From: an uncultured Propionibacterium sp.
GTDB lineage: Bacteria > Actinomycetota > Actinomycetes > Propionibacteriales > Propionibacteriaceae
Direction: 5' to 3'
NCBI GenBank assembly: GCA_938036835.1
Contig: CALHWB010000019.1
Span: 1 to 64,000 of the forward strand
Length of the DNA: 64,000 bases
The notes beneath the pieces were generated by a model, which was given only the letters and a program-made list of their open reading frames with translations, was not told where the DNA came from and made no database searches. Below are positions 26,121-34,739 of this stretch, piece after piece. The stretch's first letter is position 1. The number at the start of each line of letters is the position of its first letter. Made by a program: the position numbers and the translations under genes.

Positions 26121-28706
26121 TCAGGGCTGGCCGGCCAGGGTGGCGGTCACCTCGATGGCCCCCCCGGTCGGTTGCCAGGCCGGCTCCCCGGTGATGTGGG
26201 CCACCGCTCGCAAATCGGTCTCGGCTTGCCGCAGCAGGCCTAGCTGCTCGCCAGGTCCGCTGATCCGGGCGTGGGTGATCTCGGCGCGGGGCGACACCTT
26301 GGCGGCCGATTTTACCTGGCGCAGCGCGATCAGGGTGGCCGAGACCGCCTGCAACAGGGCGGCATCGCCACCCTCCGGAAGCTCGGCGGCGGCCGGCCAA
26401 TTGGCGCGGTGCACCGATCCCGGCTGCCACCAGCTCCACACTTCTTCGGTGACGAAAGGCATGAACGGGGCCAGTAACCGCAATAGGACGCGCAAGGCGG
26501 CCTGCAAGGCGGCATTCGCCGAAGCCGCGGCCTGCTCTCCGCGAGTCCCGTAGGCACGCTCCTTGACCAACTCGACGTAGTCGTCGCAGAAGGTCCAGAA
26601 GAAGGTCTCGGTGGCCTCCAGGGCTGCGGTGTAGTTGAACTCGTCGAAGGCCGCCGTGGCTTGCTCGATCGTCTGCCGCAGCGTGGCCAGCATGGCTAGG
26701 TCCACGGGCTCGGTGATCTGCTCGATGCCGGCCGGAGCGCTGCCCAGGCCCAACACGAAACGCGACGCGTTGAGCACCTTCATCGCGAGCCGGCGCCCGA
26801 CCTTCATCTGGGTCTGATCGAACGGCGAATCGGTGCCCGGCCGGGCCATGGCCGCCCGCCAGCGCACCGCATCGGAACCGAACCGGTCCAGGATCTCGGT
26901 AGGCACCACCACGTTGCCCCTGGACTTGCTCATCTTTTTCCGGTCCGGATCCATCACGAATCCAGAGATGGTGGTGCGTCGCCAGGGCAGCCGGTGCTCC
27001 TCCAAGTGGCTGCGCACCATCCGACTGAACAGCCAAGTGCGGATGATGTCATGGCCCTGCGGTGCGATGTCCATCGGGTAGGTTAACCGCCACAGCTGCG
27101 GGTCGGTCCGCCAGCCGCAGGCCAATTGCGGGGTAAGCGAACTGGTCGCCCAGGTGTCCATTACATCGGGGTCGCCGATGAAACCGCCGGGCTGGCCGCG
27201 CTGGGCCTCGTCGAAACCGGGCGCCGGCTGGGCGACCGGGTCGACCGGTAGCGCCGCCTCGGCTGCCACGATCGGATGCTCATAGTCGGGCTCGCCGTTG
27301 GTATCCAGGCGGTACCAGACGGGGAACGGCACCCCGAAGAACCGTTGCCGGCTGATCAGCCAGTCGCTGTGCAACCCGGCCACCCAGTTTGCATAGCGAT
27401 GGCGCATGTGGTCGGGAGTCCACTGTAGCTCCTCGCCGCGAGCCAGCAGCGCGGCCCGCAGCCGTTCGTCCCGGCCGCCATTGGCGATGTACCACTGGCG
27501 GGTGGAGACAATCTCCAATGGCTTCTCGCCACGTTCGTAGAAGTTGGTCATCCGGGTGGTCGGCTTGGGCTCGCCGATCAGCTCACCGCGGGCTCGCAGC
27601 ATCTCGACCACCTTCTCGCGAGCCGAATAGGTGGTTAGGCCGGCGATCCGGGCGTAGGCCTCCCGCGCCACGATCCATTCCGGGATATCGCGCAGCAGCC
27701 GGCCGTCGCGGCCGATGATGGTGCGCGTGGGCAGATCGAGCTCCCGCCACCAGGTGACATCGGTCAGGTCGCCGAAGGTGCAGCACATCGCGATACCCGA
27801 ACCCTTGTCGGGTTCGGCAGCCGGGTGGGCCAGCACGGGCACCTCGACACCGAAGACCGGGGTGGTCACCGTGCTGCCGAACAGCGGACGATAGCGTTCG
27901 TCGCCGGGGTGGGCGATCAGAGCCGAGCAGGCAGCCAGCAGCTCGGGCCGGGTGGTTTCGATCAGCACCGGCTCGCCGTCGAGCCGATGGAAGGCCAGGC
28001 CATAGTAGAAGCCCGGGTATTCCCGCGCCTCAAGCTCCGCCTGGGCCACGGCGGTCTGGAAGGTGACATCCCACATCGTGGGAGCCAGCGAAAGATAGGC
28101 CTCGCCGCGCTCGAAATTGTGCAGGAACGCCCGCTGGGCGACGGCCTGGGCGGCGGGGGAGATCGTGGTGTACAGCAGATCCCAATCCACCGATAGGCCC
28201 AATGTACGCCACAGATTCTCGAAGACCCGCTCGTCAACCTCGGTCAGCTGGACGCACAACTCGACGAAATTGCGTCGGCTGACCGGCACCTGGCGCTTCG
28301 GATCCGGCTTGGTGGGGGGAGCGAAGCCCGGGTCATAGGGCAGCGTAGGGTCGCAGCGCACCCCGAAATAGTTCTGTACCCGCCGTTCGGTGGGCAGCCC
28401 GTTGTCGTCCCACCCCATCGGGTAGAACACCTGCTTGCCGCGCATCCGCTGATAGCGGGCGATGGTGTCGGTGTGGGTATAGCTGAAGACATGACCCACA
28501 TGCAACGAGCCGGAAACCGTTGGTGGGGGGGTATCGATGGAGAAAACCTCGCCCCGGGTCTCGGGCCGGACGAACGCATAGGTGCCGTCCTGCGCCCAGC
28601 GCGCCGACCACTTCGCCTCCAAACCCTCCAAAGCCGGTTTCGCCGGTACCTGCCAACCGCCGGGATCGGCAGGCGGCGTCTGGGCAGGTTCTGGCGTGAC
28701 AGTCAT
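26121..28706 (-). CDS. valS: Valyl-tRNA synthetase
   Basis: 861 residues. Charges tRNA-Val and edits mischarged threonine. Class I signatures: HVGH in SGSLHVGHVFSYT, and KMSKS in DRKKMSKSRGN. The CP1 editing domain lies between them (ETTRPELLAACSALIAHP), and WATSSLTPQ is the Val-specific block. The C-terminal anticodon-binding domain has a short coiled-coil end. The start chosen (MTVTPEPAQ) has TAGGAT (28719-28714) exactly 7 nt upstream, so likely leaderless; an ATG three codons earlier falls inside that spacing and is unlikely. Confidence 0.97.
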   Translation of the reverse strand: MTVTPEPAQTPPADPGGWQVPAKPALEGLEAKWSARWAQDGTYAFVRPETRGEVFSIDTPPPTVSGSLHVGHVFSYTHTDTIARYQRMRGKQVFYPMGWDDNGLPTERRVQNYFGVRCDPTLPYDPGFAPPTKPDPKRQVPVSRRNFVELCVQLTEVDERVFENLWRTLGLSVDWDLLYTTISPAAQAVAQRAFLHNFERGEAYLSLAPTMWDVTFQTAVAQAELEAREYPGFYYGLAFHRLDGEPVLIETTRPELLAACSALIAHPGDERYRPLFGSTVTTPVFGVEVPVLAHPAAEPDKGSGIAMCCTFGDLTDVTWWRELDLPTRTIIGRDGRLLRDIPEWIVAREAYARIAGLTTYSAREKVVEMLRARGELIGEPKPTTRMTNFYERGEKPLEIVSTRQWYIANGGRDERLRAALLARGEELQWTPDHMRHRYANWVAGLHSDWLISRQRFFGVPFPVWYRLDTNGEPDYEHPIVAAEAALPVDPVAQPAPGFDEAQRGQPGGFIGDPDVMDTWATSSLTPQLACGWRTDPQLWRLTYPMDIAPQGHDIIRTWLFSRMVRSHLEEHRLPWRRTTISGFVMDPDRKKMSKSRGNVVVPTEILDRFGSDAVRWRAAMARPGTDSPFDQTQMKVGRRLAMKVLNASRFVLGLGSAPAGIEQITEPVDLAMLATLRQTIEQATAAFDEFNYTAALEATETFFWTFCDDYVELVKERAYGTRGEQAAASANAALQAALRVLLRLLAPFMPFVTEEVWSWWQPGSVHRANWPAAAELPEGGDAALLQAVSATLIALRQVKSAAKVSPRAEITHARISGPGEQLGLLRQAETDLRAVAHITGEPAWQPTGGAIEVTATLAGQP

Positions 28707-28764
28707 GGGCCGCATCCTATCGAGTCGAATCGATACCGGGCGAAACCGGGCCCGACCGGCAGAT

Positions 28765-29613
28765 TCAACTGCCGGCAGCCTGCAGGATCTTCGCCAGCAG
28801 AGCGTCGGCGCTGACCAGATCGCTCTTGGTGGGTCCCATCGGCTTGCCGTTGGCCAGGAAGGTCGGCGTCCCGGTCACCGAATCCGGCTTGGCCCGCTGC
28901 ATCTTCTGAACGAACTGGCTGGTCGCCTGGGTGGTGAAGCAGGTCTCGAAGGCGTTCTTCTGGTCCCCCTCGATGCCTGCCTGGCCGGCCCACTGCAACA
29001 ACTGCGCATCGGTCCAGCCATCGCCCTCCTTGGCAGGCTGATTGGCGAAGACAGCGCTGGTGTATTCGGGGAACTTGCCCTGGAAATCGGCGCAACTGGC
29101 GGCCACCGCCGCGCGGAAAGAATGATCGGTATTCAAGAGAGAATCCAGCCCATACAGTATGTGATATGTCAGTCTGATCCTGCCCTGATCGGCGAGCTGC
29201 TCCAGCAACGGGTCGATCAGCTTTGACGACTGCGAACAGCCCGGGCATTGGAAGTCGAGGTAGGCCACGACATCCGGCACGTCGCCTGCGGCCTCGCCAC
29301 CGGCATAACCGATCGCGGTGCCGTCGGCCGTGGCATTCGGGGGCACCATCTGGGCGGCCTGGTTGCGTTGCCGCTCCTCCGCTTTGCGGCGGTTGTGATT
29401 CTGCACCAGCACCGTGGTGACCACCGCGACGATGGCCGCCGCCACGATGGCGGTCACCACAATCAGGATGCGGCGGGTTCGGGCGCGCTGGGCTTCGGCG
29501 GCCTGCTGGGCACGCAGCCTTTCCCGCCGGGAAACCGGGGCGGTAGACCGAGTCCCGGACTGTGTGGTCGAGCCGTCGGTGTGTCGGGGCTTGTTCTGCT
29601 TGCTCTTGCTCAT
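28765..29613 (-). CDS. Membrane-anchored DsbA-like thioredoxin-fold protein
   Basis: 282 residues, AGGAGG 8 nt before the ATG. A basic cytosolic N-terminus (1-48), one membrane segment (about 49-70) and an extracytoplasmic thioredoxin_4-type domain with C123-P-G-C126 in DFQCPGCSQ and cis-Pro loop TGTPTFLANG. Predicted to oxidise or isomerise disulfides in exported proteins. Two further cysteines (CADFQGKF and CFTTQ) may form a structural disulfide. It shares architecture with the next upstream gene, from which it probably arose by duplication, and is co-directional with the MauE-like gene. Confidence 0.88.
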   Translation of the reverse strand: MSKSKQNKPRHTDGSTTQSGTRSTAPVSRRERLRAQQAAEAQRARTRRILIVVTAIVAAAIVAVVTTVLVQNHNRRKAEERQRNQAAQMVPPNATADGTAIGYAGGEAAGDVPDVVAYLDFQCPGCSQSSKLIDPLLEQLADQGRIRLTYHILYGLDSLLNTDHSFRAAVAASCADFQGKFPEYTSAVFANQPAKEGDGWTDAQLLQWAGQAGIEGDQKNAFETCFTTQATSQFVQKMQRAKPDSVTGTPTFLANGKPMGPTKSDLVSADALLAKILQAAGS

Positions 29614-29687
29614 GGGCACGCCTCCTGTCGATCCGGCAGCGGCAAGTCTAAACCAGCCGGCAAAACCTCGACTGGGGCGGCCATCGG

Positions 29688-30515
29688 TCAGGCTGCTTGT
29701 TGGATCGCGGACAGCAGCGCGGCCGGCGAAGCGGCGGCCGCGCGCAGATCGACCTGGTTGCCGTTCACGGTGAAGGCCGGGGTGTAGGCGATGGTATCCG
29801 GTTTGTTCTGCTGGGTATCCAGCACGAACCTGCTGGTGGCGTGCCCGGCAAAACAGGCTTGGAAGACTTGCAGGTCCTTGCCCTGCAAGCCGGCCGCGTG
29901 GGCGATATCGCCGGTCAGCTGGGGGTCGTCCCACCGCTGGCCGCTATCGGCTCGGCCGAACACCTCATGGCGGTACGCGGCGGCCACCCCGACCATGTCG
30001 GCGCAGGCGGTGGCCACATTGGAGCGGAAGGACAAGCCGTTGGGCTGGCCGTGGTCCATGTTCATCAGCAGCACATGGACGAGCCTGATCTGGCCGTCCT
30101 CGGCCAGGGACTCCAGCATCGGATCTACGGTCCGGGATACCTCGATGCAGCCTCCGCACTGATAGTCGAGGTATACCGCCACCAGGGGCTTGGACCGGTC
30201 GGCGGTGCCGGGTGCATAGTTCAGGCCAGGGCCGTCCGGGTTGGCGTTGGGCGGGGTGAGCTGTTCCGCGGTGCCGTACTGGGCCTGGATCGCCTTGGTG
30301 CGCAGGTGCTGCTGGACAATGATCGTGGTGACTATGACGACCAGGGATGCCACCACGAGCGCCACGGTCACCGTTTTCAACCGGCGCTGTTGTGCCGCGC
30401 GGTCGGCGGTGACGGCCCGGTAGGTGCCCCGCTTCGATTGACCGGCGGTCGGCTGCTCATCTGCCGATGACGGGGCGCCGGCCGCTCGGGATTGGCGTGG
30501 TGCGCGATGGTTCAT
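29688..30515 (-). CDS. Second membrane-anchored DsbA-like protein, CGGC type
   Basis: 275 residues. A charged cytosolic N-terminus, a membrane segment at about 49-68 and a thioredoxin-fold domain with C120-G-G-C123 in YLDYQCGGCIEV. The cis-Pro loop is YTPAFTVNGN. The extra CADMVG and CFAGHATS cysteines match the neighbouring paralogue, supporting tandem duplication. The dipeptide between the cysteines differs (GG against PG), which in this fold tunes redox potential, so the two may have different roles. Confidence 0.85.
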   Translation of the reverse strand: MNHRAPRQSRAAGAPSSADEQPTAGQSKRGTYRAVTADRAAQQRRLKTVTVALVVASLVVIVTTIIVQQHLRTKAIQAQYGTAEQLTPPNANPDGPGLNYAPGTADRSKPLVAVYLDYQCGGCIEVSRTVDPMLESLAEDGQIRLVHVLLMNMDHGQPNGLSFRSNVATACADMVGVAAAYRHEVFGRADSGQRWDDPQLTGDIAHAAGLQGKDLQVFQACFAGHATSRFVLDTQQNKPDTIAYTPAFTVNGNQVDLRAAAASPAALLSAIQQAA

Positions 30516-30668
30516 CGTGGTCCCCCCTGATGGTTGGTGTCAGCTGATCCGCGAGCCCGGATGCGGTGGCTCATCGCCTGGAGCCAGCCGGTGGGGTGGC
30601 GCCCGTCCAGTGGCTCATCATCCGGGGTGAGGTCGGCGTTGTCGGCAGGCCGGGCGTCAGGCTAGTGG

Positions 30669-31214
30669 TCATGATGCCCCGCCATCGGGTGAGTGGCCAT
30701 GGGGCGGCAGCGGTGCCAGCAGCCAGTTGTCGATCGCCAATACCGAGGCCGGTCGTGCCCACAGCCACAGCCCGCACAGGAAGAACCCGACATCGCGGAT
30801 GATGTCCTGTAGGTACTTGGTGGCCTCGTCCGCGCCTAGTTCCCCGCCAGGCGAGAAACAGCCGCAGTCGATCCGCAGCCCCATCGTCCACGCCCAGGCG
30901 ATGCCCGCAATGAACAAGACCATGGCCAGCGCGCCCAGAACGGCGCTGCACCGGGTGAACAATCCGGCGATCAGCAGCAGCCCGACCAGGATCTCGACGA
31001 ACGGCTGCGCATAACCGATCACGGTCTGCAGACCGGTGGGCAGCGGAAGCCGGTAAAGCCCTACCTGGTAGGCGTTGCCGGCCAGGTTACCCACCTTCAG
31101 CGCTCCGGCAAAGGTCAAGGCCACGCCCAGCACGAGCCGGGCGCCCAGCCCTACCCAGTCGCGCGGATTGCGGGTCAATTGGGCGGGTGCGGTGTGGCCG
31201 GTCCAGATGCTCAC
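30669..31214 (-). CDS. DoxX/MauE-like redox-associated membrane protein
   Basis: 181 residues with four predicted membrane helices (about 22-40, 62-84, 90-110, 135-155). C117-G-C119 in RIDCGCFSPGGE is typical of MauE-like proteins that partner thioredoxin-fold proteins. It probably recycles the two DsbA-like proteins downstream using quinone or another membrane acceptor (inference from context). The GTG start has TATCAT (31227-31222) 7 nt upstream and no Shine-Dalgarno. A 33-codon frame (30672-30571) overlaps its stop by ATGA, but I see no reason to call it a gene. Confidence 0.8.
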   Translation of the reverse strand: MSIWTGHTAPAQLTRNPRDWVGLGARLVLGVALTFAGALKVGNLAGNAYQVGLYRLPLPTGLQTVIGYAQPFVEILVGLLLIAGLFTRCSAVLGALAMVLFIAGIAWAWTMGLRIDCGCFSPGGELGADEATKYLQDIIRDVGFFLCGLWLWARPASVLAIDNWLLAPLPPHGHSPDGGAS

Positions 31215-31317
31215 AATTGCGATGATAACCGACTGGTTTCGGTTTTGGTGCCGTACCAGCTTGCCACCCGGCTACTACCGGGGGATAGGCGAGGCCTAGG
31301 GATTAGGCTGAGTGGTC

Positions 31318-32664
31318 GTGAACAGGCAATCCCACGCCGAACTGAGCGCCGAGCTTGTCGGACGCTGGCCGGAATCTCACCCGCAGCCTAGCCTGGATCG
31401 GATCGCTCGGCTGTGTGAGTTGCTTGGCGATCCGCAGAAGGCCTGCCCGGTGATCCAGATCGCCGGAACGAACGGCAAGGGCAGCACCGCCATCATGATC
31501 GATGCCCTAACCCAGTCGATGGGGTTACGTACCGGACGGTTCACCAGCCCACATCTGGTCGACGTGGCCGAACGCATCTGCATCGACGGGGAGCCGGTCA
31601 GCACTGAACTGTTCGATCGCACCTGGCACGAGATCGCGCCGCTGGTCGAATTGGTCGATGCCGAGCGGCTGGGCGGGGCACCGGTGACCTTCTTCGAGAC
31701 GGTCACGGCGATGGCCTATGCGGCCTTCGCCGACGCACCGGTTGACTTGGCGATCGTGGAGGTCGGGATGGGCGGGCGGTGGGATGCGACCAATGTTGCC
31801 TCCGCTGCCGTTGCGGTATTCACCCCAATCGCGCTGGATCACATGCATCTGTTGGGTTCGACGCCGCCGCAGATCGCCGCCGAGAAGGCCGGGATTATCA
31901 AACCCGGTGCTACCGCGGTGCTGGCGGCCCAGACCCCACAGGTCGCCCGGGTACTGGCCGAACGCTGCCGGCAGGCCGGTGTGCCTATGATACGGGAGGG
32001 ATTGGATTTCATGCTGCTGGATCGCCAGCCGGCGGTGGGCGGACAGGTGATCCGGATCGATTCGGCAGCCGGCCCGCTGGGCGGGTTGTTCCTGCCGTTG
32101 TTCGGGGCGCATATGGCGCACAATGCGGTGCTGGCGGTGGCGGCCGTGGAGGCGTTGCGCGGCGGCGGGCTGGCACCGGAGGTGATTGAGGATGGCCTGG
32201 CCGCGGTGGCGGCACCCGCCCGGCTGGAGGTAGTCGCCGAGGACCCGGTGATCGTGCTCGACACCGCGCACAATCCGCACGGGGTGGCTGCCACCTTGGC
32301 CGGGCTGCGCGAGTCGTTCACCGCCCGGCCGCTGATCGTCGTTCTGGCAATGATGCGGGACAAGGCGGTGACCGAAGTGCTGGAACTGCTGGCCGGGCAG
32401 GCCGATACGATCGTGGCCACCGGGATGCCCGCCTTCGAGCGGGCGATGCCGGCCGCCGAGCTGGCCGAGCTGGCCGGCGAGGTCTGCGGGACCGAGCGGG
32501 TTCGCACCGCCGCCACCAGCAGCAAGGCGATGGGGCTGGCGGCGGGATTGGCCGCTCAGTTCGGCCCGGACTCGGTGGTGCTGGTGGTCGGCTCGGTCTA
32601 TCTGGCCGGCGAGGTACGCGACCTGCTGACCGGCCAGACCGGGGTTGGCGGGCAATGGAATTGA
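31318..32664 (+). CDS. folC: Dihydrofolate synthase / folylpolyglutamate synthase
   Basis: 448 residues. Adds glutamate to dihydropteroate and glutamate tails to folates. Mur-ligase fold with P-loop GTNGKGSTA, omega-loop region and the ATP/Mg site PHLVDVAERI; C-terminal domain has VLDTAHNPHGVAATL with the conserved DxAHNP. GTG at 31318 was chosen because TAGGCT (31304-31309) lies 8 nt upstream; an in-frame GTG at 31312 is the alternative. Follows the valS region as in mycobacteria (valS-folC-ndk). Confidence 0.95.
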   Translation: MNRQSHAELSAELVGRWPESHPQPSLDRIARLCELLGDPQKACPVIQIAGTNGKGSTAIMIDALTQSMGLRTGRFTSPHLVDVAERICIDGEPVSTELFDRTWHEIAPLVELVDAERLGGAPVTFFETVTAMAYAAFADAPVDLAIVEVGMGGRWDATNVASAAVAVFTPIALDHMHLLGSTPPQIAAEKAGIIKPGATAVLAAQTPQVARVLAERCRQAGVPMIREGLDFMLLDRQPAVGGQVIRIDSAAGPLGGLFLPLFGAHMAHNAVLAVAAVEALRGGGLAPEVIEDGLAAVAAPARLEVVAEDPVIVLDTAHNPHGVAATLAGLRESFTARPLIVVLAMMRDKAVTEVLELLAGQADTIVATGMPAFERAMPAAELAELAGEVCGTERVRTAATSSKAMGLAAGLAAQFGPDSVVLVVGSVYLAGEVRDLLTGQTGVGGQWN

Positions 32665-32722
32665 CCCCCAGTTGCTTACGGGCTACTCGGTTAAGCCGGC
32701 AACGGCTTGTAGGGTTTCAGTC

Positions 32723-32980
32723 ATGAGCCAAGTCGAACGCACGCTCGTCCTGATCAAACCCGATGGGGTCGCCCGGGGCCTGGTCGGCCAGACCATCGCC
32801 CGCCATGGGGCAACCGAGGTGGTGCGCGGCATCAACGGCAGTACCGATTCGGCCGCGGCCGCCCCGGGCACTATCCGGGGCGATTTCTCCCGGTACGAGA
32901 ACCGTAACCTCGTACACGCCTCGGATTCACCGCAATCGGCCGCCCGCGAGGTCGAACTGCGGTTCGGCGGATTGGGCTGA
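32723..32980 (+). pseudogene. ndk: Nucleoside diphosphate kinase with ~50-residue internal deletion
   Basis: An intact 85-codon frame, against about 136 for bacterial NDK. Residues 1-28 match the NDK start (ERTLVLIKPDGVARGLVGQTIAR, with Lys12), and residues 30-85 match the end (GTIRGDF; NLVHASDS with the catalytic His at 65; SAAREVEL). The join is at about 32804-32815. Missing are the helix hairpin and Kpn-loop portion that shape the nucleotide pocket, including its Phe and Tyr/Arg contacts. The usual HGSDS is HASDS here. The frame and the leaderless-type box TAGGGT (32710-32715, 7 nt before ATG) are preserved, so a peptide is probably made, but NDK activity is unlikely. The gene position after folC is the normal one for ndk. 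Confidence 0.85.
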
Positions 32981-32984
32981 ACCC

Positions 32985-34727
32985 ATGAGCCGGTTTCCCT
33001 CCCCCGAGCGATCGGGCATCCCCCAATCCGGGATCGACCAGCAAAAACCGGTTTGGAATGAGTCGGCCGCCACCGGGCCGCAGGCTCACCAAGCGGCCGG
33101 TAGGCCAGCCGCTGGCCCGGCTCCCGGGCCGAGCCAGCCGCCGGACCCCGGCTGGGGGCTACCCGCTCGGCCACCGTCGGATGCCATTGGCCCGATCGCA
33201 GGCTCGCAAACCGTTCAGCCGCCCACGGCAGGCCAGCCGCAACCCGGAGCGGGACTGGCCGCTCGGCCTGCTGCGGGGGTGCCCAGCCAGCCAGGCTGGG
33301 GCGTCAACCCGATTGGCACTGACGCTCGGCCGGCCCAAGGCAAGCCGCCGGCCATGGCCCCCATGCCGGGGATAGCACCAGATAGGCAGCCGGGCATGGG
33401 GACAAAGCCACCCGGGCCGATACCTGTCGGCGGCCGGCCCCCGGCCCGGCAGGGCAGTCGTTGGCGCGGCGCGGCTCCGCCGACGCTGCCGGTGGTGCCT
33501 ACCACCTACGCATCCTTCTGGCGAACCCCGGCATACCGGGTCTGGCGGTCGATCGTGGCCATCGTCGTCGGCCTGCTCGGCTTCTTAGTACTGCAGATTG
33601 TGGTGCTGTTGGCTGCGCTGATCATCGGGCAGCTGACCGGCGGGTCCGATCCCGCGACGGCGTTGGCCGAACTCCGTAGGGGCGGCGTGACCCCGTGGGT
33701 GTTCCTGGGCAACAACGTGTCATTGGCCCTGCTGATCTTGTTGACCGTCCTCGTCGGGATGTCGGTCTTCCGGCAGCCGCTGGGCTGGCTATGCAGCGTT
33801 GCCGGGCGGTTCCGCTGGGAATGGCTGGGACGCTGTTTCCTACTGGTCGTTCCGCTGTGGATCATCAATTTGGGTATCGAATTGTGGATCTCCAGCAGTT
33901 CGGGCACCATGCCGGATCTGGCCCCCAACGAGAACACGGTACTGATGATCGTGGGAATCCTGCTCACCCAACCCCTTCAGGCCGCCGGCGAGGAATTCGG
34001 GTTCCGCGGGCTGGCGCACCGCAGCATCGCCGGCTTCTTCGGCAACCAACGGGTTGCCTGGGTGGTGGGCGCGCTGTTCTCTTCGGGGCTGTTCATGCTC
34101 GCCCACTCCGCAGCCGACATCTGGCTCAATGCCTATTACGTCTACTTCGCGCTGCTGGCCTGTTTCCTGACCTGGTGGACGGGTGGCCTGGAGGCGAGCA
34201 TCGCCATCCACGTGGTAAACAACCTGTTCGCGATGTGGATGCTGCCCTTCACCGATCTCTCCGGGGTGTTCGACCGGAGATCCGGTGCAGGCGGGCCGGT
34301 CGTGTTGATCAACATGGGGGTGATGGCTGTGGCCGCGGCGCTCATCATGTGGCAGGCCAAACGAGTTGGGCTAGAGCGGACGGCGGCACCGGGCAGACCG
34401 CTGGCCGAGGCCCAGGCTGGTGTGGGGCTGCCGGTACCCGCCGGGTCACCCTACCCACGACATTCGACGGCGCCGGCCGTGCCACTGGGAATCCAGCCCG
34501 ATGCCGGCGCCGTCTCGGCCGGCCGGCCGGGGGAGCCTTCGTCGCGTCCGAGCGTTCCGGGTGCGGTGGGGGATAGCCCGGGGTCGGCAGGCCGGTCCTG
34601 GCCGCCTGGGCAGCCGGGGCCGACCGGGTTCGCCCCGGTTGCGGGCCGCATGGGGGCGCCCGGTCGACCCGGTGGCGTCCCACCCAACCCACCGGCATCC
34701 GGTCGCCAACCCGGCTCGACCGGTTAG
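32985..34727 (+). CDS. CPBP-family intramembrane metalloprotease with Pro-rich tails
   Basis: 580 residues. Residues 1-~165 are a Pro/Gly/Gln-rich, probably cytosolic and disordered segment. A membrane core (about 180-460) of around eight helices follows, carrying the CPBP/CAAX-protease motifs EEFGFRG, a later His in FMLAHSAAD and HVVNN. A second Pro/Gly-rich tail (about 470-580) ends the protein. The Glu-Glu-x3-Arg and the His residues are the metal site of the Rce1-like glutamic/metallo-protease superfamily. Starts 4 nt after the ndk remnant and has a weak ribosome-binding site, so translation may be coupled. Substrate unknown. Confidence 0.85.
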   Translation: MSRFPSPERSGIPQSGIDQQKPVWNESAATGPQAHQAAGRPAAGPAPGPSQPPDPGWGLPARPPSDAIGPIAGSQTVQPPTAGQPQPGAGLAARPAAGVPSQPGWGVNPIGTDARPAQGKPPAMAPMPGIAPDRQPGMGTKPPGPIPVGGRPPARQGSRWRGAAPPTLPVVPTTYASFWRTPAYRVWRSIVAIVVGLLGFLVLQIVVLLAALIIGQLTGGSDPATALAELRRGGVTPWVFLGNNVSLALLILLTVLVGMSVFRQPLGWLCSVAGRFRWEWLGRCFLLVVPLWIINLGIELWISSSSGTMPDLAPNENTVLMIVGILLTQPLQAAGEEFGFRGLAHRSIAGFFGNQRVAWVVGALFSSGLFMLAHSAADIWLNAYYVYFALLACFLTWWTGGLEASIAIHVVNNLFAMWMLPFTDLSGVFDRRSGAGGPVVLINMGVMAVAAALIMWQAKRVGLERTAAPGRPLAEAQAGVGLPVPAGSPYPRHSTAPAVPLGIQPDAGAVSAGRPGEPSSRPSVPGAVGDSPGSAGRSWPPGQPGPTGFAPVAGRMGAPGRPGGVPPNPPASGRQPGSTG

Positions 34728-34739
34728 CATGTGACGTCG

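Noticed and set aside
30571..30672. 33-codon ORF overlapping the MauE-like stop by ATGA
   Set aside because: Pro/Thr-rich with no homology-like feature; overlap alone is not enough.
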